The position numbers were made by a program, and so were the translations under genes. This document shows, one piece after another, positions 1 to 5,011 of a stretch of 6,482 nt of DNA. Below the pieces are notes generated by a model. It searched no databases, was not told where the DNA came from, and saw only the letters and a list, made by a program, of their open reading frames with translations. The stretch comes from Bacilli bacterium (GTDB lineage: Bacteria; Bacillota_I; Bacilli_A; Izemoplasmatales; Hujiaoplasmataceae), in assembly GCA_018400565.1 (NCBI GenBank), contig JAGYMP010000145.1:1-6482 (forward strand). Reading direction: 5' to 3'. Within the stretch, counting starts at the first letter, position 1, and the number at the start of each line of letters is the position of its first letter.

Positions 1-30
1 AGCAATAAGCAGCTGCTTATTGCTTTTTTT
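1..30. terminator. Palindromic terminator at the 3' end of hslO, cut by the window edge
   Basis: Bases 1-24 form a perfect 24-base palindrome (12-base arms meeting between positions 12 and 13), followed on the plus strand by a run of T at 24-30. As RNA it would fold into a stem of about 9-10 pairs with a 4-6 base loop. The hslO stop codon (17-19) lies inside the stem. The T-run that can be seen serves plus-strand transcription arriving from outside the window; the minus-strand T-run that would serve hslO lies beyond position 1. A bidirectional terminator between convergent genes is the likeliest reading, but only one half is visible. Confidence 0.6.
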
Positions 31-889
31 CTGCGATATGTTTTATTTCTTCGGATGTGAATGTGTATTTTTTCTTGCAAAATTGGCATTGGGTTTCAAT
101 CGGTTCGTCGGATTCGGCGAGTGAATCGAGTTCGTCTTTGGATAAAGTCGACAAAGACGAAGCGAATTTTTCCTTCGAACAATCGCATTGATAATCAAGC
201 GGTAATTCCTCAAGGAATTCATGGTTGCCTTTGGTGATCGCCTTGATGATGTCATCAGGTGTCGCGCCGTTTTCAATCATCTCATTGACCGGTGGCATGG
301 CATTGATGTTTTGTTCGATGGTTTTCAAGGTTTCCTCGGAAGCACCGGGCATGACCTGCAAAATGAATCCGCCCGCCGCTTTGACACTTCCGTCGACATC
401 GATGGTCACGCCAAGACCGACCGAAGAGGGAATCTGTTCGCTCTTTGCGAAGTAATAGGTGAAGTCTTGGGCGATCTCACCTGTCTGTAATTCAGCGCTT
501 GAGGTAAACACATCCCGGACTTTCAAATCTTTCGTGACATGGATGAAGCCCTGATTGCCGACGGCCTGTCCGACGGCCGGACTGCCGTCATTGTTGGAAA
601 GTTGGACATGGGAATTTTCGACGGTGCCCCGGACATGGCCGTGGGCGTCGGTGGTCACAAGGATTTTACCCAGGGGACCGCTGCCGTCGATTTGGATGGT
701 GAGGGTTTGTTTTCCTTCATACATCGCACCCATGGTGATTGCGGCTGTCAATACTCTTCCGAGAGCAGCCGTGGCCACCGGCCAGGTATCGTGGATTTGT
801 CTGGCTTCTTCTGTCAGCAACGTTGTTCTGACGCCATAGATGCGCACCGTGCCGTCGAAGGCATAGGCTTTTTTCAATAAATCATTCAT
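17..889 (-). CDS. hslO: Hsp33, redox-regulated holdase chaperone
   Basis: The 290-residue product has the usual Hsp33 length and domain order. It is a cytoplasmic chaperone that is inactive when its zinc is bound by four reduced cysteines; on oxidative unfolding stress it forms disulfides, loses zinc and holds unfolding proteins. Seen directly: the N-terminal domain opens with a DLLKKAYAFDGTVRIYGV-like stretch. The family signature GEIAQDFTYYFAKSEQIPSS occupies about 137-156. The C-terminal zinc centre has C-x-C at Cys235/Cys237 and C-x-x-C at Cys268/Cys271, so all four switch cysteines are present. The start is ATG 887-889, with GGAGG at 898-902 giving an 8-nt spacing. It follows the amylase gene on the same strand but is separated from it by a terminator, and has its own promoter candidates in the 229-bp gap. 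No truncation or frameshift is seen. Identification is essentially certain. Confidence 0.98.
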   Translation of the reverse strand: MNDLLKKAYAFDGTVRIYGVRTTLLTEEARQIHDTWPVATAALGRVLTAAITMGAMYEGKQTLTIQIDGSGPLGKILVTTDAHGHVRGTVENSHVQLSNNDGSPAVGQAVGNQGFIHVTKDLKVRDVFTSSAELQTGEIAQDFTYYFAKSEQIPSSVGLGVTIDVDGSVKAAGGFILQVMPGASEETLKTIEQNINAMPPVNEMIENGATPDDIIKAITKGNHEFLEELPLDYQCDCSKEKFASSLSTLSKDELDSLAESDEPIETQCQFCKKKYTFTSEEIKHIAEKKQ

Positions 890-897
890 GGTTGTAT

Positions 898-902
898 CCT
901 CC
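898..902 (-). promoter_or_regulatory. Ribosome binding site of hslO
   Basis: GGAGG on the minus strand ends 8 nt before ATG 889. It is a consensus Shine-Dalgarno sequence and fixes the hslO start. Confidence 0.85.
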
Positions 903-925
903 AGTGGTTTTTTTATGATGGTTTT

Positions 926-934
926 ATCTTATCA
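926..934 (-). promoter_or_regulatory. Candidate proximal promoter of hslO (extended -10)
   Basis: On the minus strand TGATAAGAT reads as a TGn extension followed by a 4-of-6 -10 box (TAAGAT, 926-931). It would start RNA near 919 and give a leader of about 30 nt. No recognisable -35 box lies 17 nt upstream. It is an alternative or additional start to the better box at 1016-1024. Confidence 0.3.
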
Positions 935-1015
935 TGTGTCCCGTTGTTTCACGTGTATATGGATGATTACGGGCGCGATCCTTTGATTTTTGGTCGAATA
1001 TTCATGTAAAACTTA

Positions 1016-1044
1016 ATTATATCATCTCGCTAGAAAAAAATAAA
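1016..1044 (-). promoter_or_regulatory. Candidate main promoter of hslO (consensus extended -10)
   Basis: The minus strand reads TGATATAAT at 1024-1016: a perfect TATAAT with the TGn extension. A poor -35 match (TTTATT, 1039-1044) stands 17 nt upstream in a T-rich tract. It lies just downstream of the amylase terminator, as expected for an independent hslO unit, and would give a 5' leader of about 120 nt. No CIRCE-type or CtsR-type operator was seen in the leader. Confidence 0.55.
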
Positions 1045-1074
1045 ACAGTCGCTCTATTTAACACCAAATGATTT

Positions 1075-1106
1075 AAAAACATCCACCATTCAGTGGATGT
1101 TTTTTT
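1075..1106 (-). terminator. Rho-independent terminator of the amylase gene
   Basis: A 12-base left arm (1075-1086) pairs perfectly with 1093-1104 around a 6-base loop (1087-1092). The core ACATCCAC/GTGGATGT is flanked by A-runs and T-runs on both sides, so it can act on either strand. It begins about 12 bp beyond the amylase stop codon (1119-1121) and ahead of the hslO promoter, so its main job is to end amylase transcription. The plus-strand T-run (1100-1106) is the longer one. Confidence 0.88.
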
Positions 1107-1118
1107 GATTGTTGATGA

Positions 1119-3098
1119 TTATCCCCAGATCAGCGTGCTGCCGTCATATGTGCCGTCACTCGGGACTTGGACGTCGTTGGTCTGGGCGATTTTGTCGGCC
1201 CAGTCATATGTGGTCGTTCCTTCGGGGAACGTGACCAAAAGGAAATAATCATGGCCTTCGGGAAGATCGAATGTGAACGTGCCGTCATTGTAAGTGCCTT
1301 CGACCCATTGTCCTTCCTCGGATGGTTCCCATGTCCAGGCAACGATTGTCTGACCATCGGTCATACTTGTGTCGAGATTGTTGACAGTGACTTCATCGAC
1401 GGTGATGTTGCTTTTCGTGTATTCATAGTGCTTGGTTATTTCATAATCGCCGTATGCGACTACGAGGTCTAATGTTACGGTCGCATTTTGGTCCGGGTGT
1501 ATTAATTGGACGTCTTGATCGCCGCTGAAGCTGATTTGTTCACCGCCGTTGATTGAATAAGAGGCTTCTGTCGTGTTATAAGCATGGATCGTGATGGTTT
1601 TCGTGTCTGTAAATGAACCGTACGAACCGTCATCGGACACATAAACCACGGGTTTTGGTTCATAAGGATTATTATAGACGACGGCAACACCCAGATCGCT
1701 GATCTCGCCTGAGATCTTGCCGTTTTTGACCGTGAACCATTCACCTGAGATCTGGTCTTTGTAATGACCGTCATCAAGATGGTTGAGCGTGATGTTTGAG
1801 ACCTCGCCCGTGTTTTCGACATCGACGATGATGACGCCTTGTTTGTCAGCCAAGTAGCGTTCGTTAAGGAAAAGTCCTTCTTCGGTGCGGATGTCCTCAT
1901 GTGTACCGATCATGAAATTGTGAAAGCGGTTGACGGATGTGACCTGGATGGATTGCCACAGGGGGGAGCCCATCGCTCCGATGAACGTGGTGTCTTTTGG
2001 ACGTGCGAGATAAAGCGTCGTCGCATGATTTCTCGAAGCTTCGATCGCATAGATTTTTGCGATCATCTCATGGCTGAGCCCGTCGGTCAGCCCGCTTGCG
2101 AATGTATCGTGGGATTCCGGCCACAATACTGTTTTATCGGCGGGAACATCATCCAGATAATCAAGGGTTACGAGTCTTGAGACATCTCTTGCGACGACGG
2201 CGCCCCGAATGTCCTCGGATATCTGATTCGTGGTCACGGACATGAAGGGGGTATAATCCCCGTAAGAACGGTTCATGCCGGCGGTGTTGAGGATTTCCCC
2301 GTAGATGAACAGTCCCGGATGGTTGTTATCATCGGCATAGGAGTGTACACCGTTTATGACAACCGGCCAGAAATCACTTGCCCACTGTTCGTCATACGGT
2401 GTTTCAATGTGTTTGGCCGCATCGAAGCGGAAACCGTCCACACCGGCATTGACGTAAGCTTTCAACAAATCGAGCACATGCGCTTGGACAAGATCGTTTT
2501 CTGTTTTTAGATCAGGAAGACCGAGGAGTGAACCCCGGACGACTGAGAAGATGCTGTTGTCGCTTGTCATGCCGTTATCCATTCGATAAAGTTGTTGGTT
2601 GTAGATCTCAGGTTCAAAAGCCTGAACATCTTGATTCAACGGTTGGTCCTCACCGCTTGCCAAGTGGTTGGCGATGACATCGACGATGATTTTGATGCCG
2701 TATTGGTCCGAGGCTTCGGTCAAAGACCGCAAATCCTCTTCGGTGCCTAAGACATGTTTTTCGGTTGCGATGGAAAAACCGAGTGGTTGATAGAGTTTCC
2801 ACCATGAGGATTCCCACGATGCAACGCCGAAATAATCTTTTTGCGGTTGCATCGGTGAGATCTGGACGGAGCTGAAACCTGCGATCGCAATTTCTTCCAA
2901 ATGATTTTCCACGGTTTCCATCGACCAGTTCCATGCATGCAGGATCATGCCGTTCTGTGGTTGTTGTGCCAAATAACCGCTTTCGGCAGTGGGCGCTTGG
3001 GATGATAATTCATTGGTTGTCACGGGTTCGTTCTGACAGCCTGCGGTGACAAACAGGATAATTATGAACACAATCAGAGTTAATATTTTTTTATTCAT
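1119..3098 (-). CDS. AmyE-type GH13 alpha-amylase, surface lipoprotein
   Basis: This is an endo-acting alpha-1,4-glucan hydrolase for starch or glycogen-like polymers, 659 residues from ATG 3098. A hydrophobic signal segment ends in the lipobox VTAGC, with lipidated Cys21, predicting attachment to the outer face of the membrane. The GH13 barrel (about 50-365) shows region I DVIANH (140-145), LPDLKTEN (194-201), region II GFRFDAAKH (222-230, nucleophile Asp226), YGE (acid/base Glu268) and ESHD (328-331, Asp331). These motifs, with HAWNWS, YQPLGFSI and VNRFHN, match Bacillus subtilis AmyE (GH13 subfamily 28) as recalled. Beta-sandwich domain C runs to about 475. It is followed by an Ig-like module (about 484-562, ASYSINGG) and a C-terminal module (about 565-659) in the position of the AmyE starch-binding domain. 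The longest frame begins at a TTG (3102-3104) only 2 nt after the GAGG box; ATG 3098 has 8-nt spacing and was chosen. Confidence 0.95.
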   Translation of the reverse strand: MNKKILTLIVFIIILFVTAGCQNEPVTTNELSSQAPTAESGYLAQQPQNGMILHAWNWSMETVENHLEEIAIAGFSSVQISPMQPQKDYFGVASWESSWWKLYQPLGFSIATEKHVLGTEEDLRSLTEASDQYGIKIIVDVIANHLASGEDQPLNQDVQAFEPEIYNQQLYRMDNGMTSDNSIFSVVRGSLLGLPDLKTENDLVQAHVLDLLKAYVNAGVDGFRFDAAKHIETPYDEQWASDFWPVVINGVHSYADDNNHPGLFIYGEILNTAGMNRSYGDYTPFMSVTTNQISEDIRGAVVARDVSRLVTLDYLDDVPADKTVLWPESHDTFASGLTDGLSHEMIAKIYAIEASRNHATTLYLARPKDTTFIGAMGSPLWQSIQVTSVNRFHNFMIGTHEDIRTEEGLFLNERYLADKQGVIIVDVENTGEVSNITLNHLDDGHYKDQISGEWFTVKNGKISGEISDLGVAVVYNNPYEPKPVVYVSDDGSYGSFTDTKTITIHAYNTTEASYSINGGEQISFSGDQDVQLIHPDQNATVTLDLVVAYGDYEITKHYEYTKSNITVDEVTVNNLDTSMTDGQTIVAWTWEPSEEGQWVEGTYNDGTFTFDLPEGHDYFLLVTFPEGTTTYDWADKIAQTNDVQVPSDGTYDGSTLIWG

Positions 3099-3106
3099 TT
3101 TCAATT

Positions 3107-3110
3107 CCTC
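3107..3110 (-). promoter_or_regulatory. Ribosome binding site that decides the amylase start
   Basis: GAGG on the minus strand (3110-3107, within GAGGAA) lies 8 nt from ATG 3098 but only 2 nt from the in-frame TTG at 3104. The spacing therefore selects ATG 3098 and removes two residues from the longest open frame. Confidence 0.8.
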
Positions 3111-3137
3111 ATTTTTTTGTCATTGATGGTTGATTTC

Positions 3138-3146
3138 ATTATAACA
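3138..3146 (-). promoter_or_regulatory. Amylase promoter, extended -10 type
   Basis: The minus strand reads TGTTATAAT at 3146-3138: TGn plus a perfect TATAAT. RNA would start near 3131, giving a leader of about 33 nt to ATG 3098. No good -35 match is found 16-18 nt upstream, which is tolerated with an extended -10. The -35 position is instead occupied by a palindrome (3160-3175). Confidence 0.65.
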
Positions 3147-3159
3147 GTTCTTCAAATTA

Positions 3160-3175
3160 ATCACATGCATATGAT
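3160..3175. promoter_or_regulatory. Operator-like palindrome over the -35 region of the amylase promoter
   Basis: This 16-base inverted repeat, ATCACATGCATATGAT, matches its own complement at 7 of 8 paired positions (only 3164/3171 fail). It is centred about 36 bp upstream of the predicted amylase transcription start and covers the -35 position. It lacks the central CG expected of LacI/CcpA-type sites, so it is not a cre box. The bound regulator, if any, cannot be named from this window. Confidence 0.35.
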
Positions 3176-3210
3176 CCGTGAATTTCTTTATGCAAGTTCA
3201 TGATTTTTCA

Positions 3211-4614
3211 CTATTCAACGGGAATTATGCGAACCACGTCCCATTCATTTGCATCGATATTACCGTTTGTGTTGTTTTTGATGGTCCCATCGAAGAAGTC
3301 TGTGATCATCGTTTTCAATATCGTATTAAGATTGCGCCCGTCGACATCGCCGGTAAATCCGATTATGTTTGTAATCGGGGAATACATGTACACCATGGTG
3401 AAGTCATAATGGGTCGTTCCGTCGATTTGATAGAGAACGGAGGAGGTACTGTTTTCAATCAGGGAGTATAGATTGGTGTTGTTGTAACTTTCTTCCCAGG
3501 CCCCGCTTCGAACAAACAAGGACGGTTCCGTCAATCCCTGGGCAATCGTTGTTTCTTCAATCGGTTCGACCCAGGCATCGAGTCCGAACACGGCATCAAT
3601 TCGATCATCTTCCAATGCGACTGAGACATCTGCGCCCCCACCGGTGGAATGCCCCAGCAGTCCGATTTTTGTTAAATCCAGCGTATCACTGAATCGAGAT
3701 GAACCGGTAGGGTCGTTGATCTCTTCTAAGTGGTTCAGGGTTGTGGTGATGTCACCCGCGTATGTATTGACCAATTGGTTGGCGTAGTCTAAAAAATCAG
3801 GGGTTGAATCTCTGTCCGGCAAGGAGCCCGGATTCAAATACGCAACATCGTTATCGTCAAACACGGTGGCGATGGATCCATAGGTATGATCGATCCCGAC
3901 GACAATGTATCCGTGACTGGCCAGTTCTTCGGCGAAGTCGGTATGAAGGTTTCGGAACCCCCGCCATCCGTGGGACAGGATGATGAGGGGGTAAGGATCC
4001 GCAGTTGAACGGATTGGTGCGCTGACATACGAATGAGACATGATGTCAGCGGTATGATCGAGGGCAAAGAACGGGAGTCCGATGTCTTTGCTGAGGGCCC
4101 GGGCGATGACTTTGCCATCCTCTAACCACGGTGCACGTTCATAATCCTCAACTGTCTCCGCAGGATACCACAACTGGATTTTTATCCTTCGGTATTGGGT
4201 TGGATCATCGCCGTATTGTTCATACCTGCTGTCGTCTTGGATCACAAACGATTGTGTTCCAATGAGATAGTCACCCGTTGGTGTTGGCAACTCATACACA
4301 GGGAATATTAACGAGGATACTCCCGAGACAACAATGAGCACAACTAACACAATAATGGTACTGATTCTCATTGATTTTTTGACCTTGATTGTTTTGATTG
4401 TTTTGAAACAAACCATGATACCTGCGATTAAAACCGCTAAATAAAGGGGGTATAGCTGCCATCGAATTTGTTCGAAGATGACGTGCATGACAACAACAAG
4501 AATCATGCCGAACACAATAGAAACTGCATACAGGGGTTTTACCGGTTTCTTCAGAATCATCGCTCCCAGCAGCAGGATTGATAAGAGATACATCAGCACT
4601 TCAAATGTTTGCAT
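3211..4614 (-). CDS. Membrane-anchored alpha/beta hydrolase, PAF-acetylhydrolase-like
   Basis: The product has 467 residues. About 110 N-terminal residues carry four hydrophobic helices (about 6-21, 28-47, 53-70, 83-106). A hydrolase domain follows that resembles the platelet-activating-factor acetylhydrolase family, whose members cleave short or oxidised acyl esters of phospholipids. Seen directly: the oxyanion-side motif ILSHGWRG (212-219), then ELASHGYIVVGIDH, and the nucleophile elbow GHSTG (321-325) with Ser323. Asp346 is the likely acid and His402 (THYDF) the likely base. Their Ser-Asp and Ser-His spacings (23 and 79) nearly equal those of human plasma PAF-AH (23 and 78, recalled from Ser273/Asp296/His351). 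The true substrate is unknown; other lipid or peptide esters are possible. The catalytic domain should face outward if all four helices cross. The C-terminus carries a degenerate EF-hand-like loop (446-457). ATG 4614 is the first start after an in-frame TAA, but has no normally spaced ribosome binding site. Confidence 0.87.
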   Translation of the reverse strand: MQTFEVLMYLLSILLLGAMILKKPVKPLYAVSIVFGMILVVVMHVIFEQIRWQLYPLYLAVLIAGIMVCFKTIKTIKVKKSMRISTIIVLVVLIVVSGVSSLIFPVYELPTPTGDYLIGTQSFVIQDDSRYEQYGDDPTQYRRIKIQLWYPAETVEDYERAPWLEDGKVIARALSKDIGLPFFALDHTADIMSHSYVSAPIRSTADPYPLIILSHGWRGFRNLHTDFAEELASHGYIVVGIDHTYGSIATVFDDNDVAYLNPGSLPDRDSTPDFLDYANQLVNTYAGDITTTLNHLEEINDPTGSSRFSDTLDLTKIGLLGHSTGGGADVSVALEDDRIDAVFGLDAWVEPIEETTIAQGLTEPSLFVRSGAWEESYNNTNLYSLIENSTSSVLYQIDGTTHYDFTMVYMYSPITNIIGFTGDVDGRNLNTILKTMITDFFDGTIKNNTNGNIDANEWDVVRIIPVE

Positions 4615-4624
4615 GTTTTTGTTT

Positions 4625-4673
4625 GCATACTCTCCGTGTGTGAAGGATTATTGACAGAGTATACGTCTCCTTT
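4625..4673 (-). promoter_or_regulatory. Structured leader of the PAF-AH-like gene: Shine-Dalgarno plus hairpin
   Basis: On the minus strand AAAGGAG (4673-4667) is a near-consensus Shine-Dalgarno sequence, yet no ATG, GTG or TTG lies within normal distance of it. Directly after it, 4664-4656 pairs with 4633-4625 in a 9-pair stem around a 22-nt loop. One pair is U-G on the minus-strand RNA and would be a C/A mismatch on the plus strand, so the fold is specific to this leader. The stem's 3' arm includes most of a second GGAGAG (4635-4630) lying 15 nt from ATG 4614. With the hairpin closed, AAAGGAG is about 12 unpaired nt from ATG 4614. Confidence 0.45.
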
Positions 4674-4980
4674 CAATATTTGAGTTAGATTGTTCAATAA
4701 ATGATAGATAATTTTTTTTATATTATGTACGGATTACATGTTTTTATGGCATGATCTATTAAGCTGTGGTTTTAAAATATTGATAAATCTGATTTTCATA
4801 ATCACAGGAAACCGTCTTAAATCGGGCTTTACCTATTACAGAGCCATGATGCGTACCTTGTAAAGACCATCCATACTTCAGTCGCTGATAAGTATAGTAT
4901 ACCATGGATGTCAGTTGTTTTGAAAGAATGACATTGCTCATAATATGTGGTTTTATCTTTGGTTTTTTATCGCTTTGTTA
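4674..4980. other. AT-rich divergent spacer with an unexplained 60-codon open frame
   Basis: This gap between the two divergent genes contains no recognised gene. On the minus strand an open frame runs from ATG 4941 to a stop at 4759 (60 codons, with stretches such as YTYQRLKYGWSLQG and FKTVSCDYENQIYQYF). It has no ribosome binding site at its first ATG or at its internal Met13, and I do not recognise the protein. Its protein-like composition leaves open that it is the end of a lost gene. A short palindrome, GTATAGTATAC (4888-4898), lies inside it. No convincing -35/-10 pair for the PAF-AH-like gene was found here, although the T/A-rich stretch at 4708-4725 could hide one. Confidence 0.3.
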
Positions 4981-4986
4981 TATAAT
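4959..4986 (+). promoter_or_regulatory. Promoter of the DUF2254 gene
   Basis: A perfect TATAAT (4981-4986) has a half-matching -35 (TTGGTT, 4959-4964) 16 nt upstream. RNA would start near 4993, about 19 nt before ATG 5012. Its position inside the longest open frame (which begins at 4904) argues that the first 34-36 codons of that frame are not translated. Confidence 0.6.
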
Positions 4987-5000
4987 TGGTGTATCGGAAC

Positions 5001-5006
5001 GGGGGA
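5001..5006 (+). promoter_or_regulatory. Ribosome binding site of the DUF2254 gene
   Basis: GGGGGA (5001-5006) precedes ATG 5012, with 6 nt between the G-run and the start. The other in-frame ATG (5006) abuts the G-run and is less likely to be used. The match to the consensus is only moderate. Confidence 0.5.
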
Positions 5007-5011
5007 TGACC

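Noticed and set aside
221..880. Open frames on the plus strand opposite hslO, and similar frames opposite the other genes
   Set aside because: They are shadows of strongly supported genes, with no ribosome binding sites and no protein-family features.
890..1074. HrcA (CIRCE) or CtsR heat-shock operator before hslO
   Set aside because: No inverted GAGTGCTAA-type or tandem GGTCA-type repeats are present.
1919..1934. Possible CcpA cre site inside the amylase gene (TGAAAGCGGTTGAC)
   Set aside because: The first half matches well, but the conserved C near the 3' end is missing, and the site is deep in coding sequence (VNRFHN codons).
2033..2064. Adjacent palindrome TCGAAGCTTCGA and a 7-bp stem (GATCGCA/TGCGATC)
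   Set aside because: They lie in the amylase coding region, with conserved AmyE-like residues on either side and no T-run or regulatory context; chance is sufficient.
3099..3104. TTG 3104 as start of the amylase (661 residues)
   Set aside because: It lies only 2 nt after the GAGG ribosome binding site, whereas ATG 3098 is at an ideal 8 nt.
4888..4898. GTATAGTATAC palindrome as an operator or promoter
   Set aside because: It is a short AT-rich palindrome with no paired -35 or nearby start; too common in such DNA to call.
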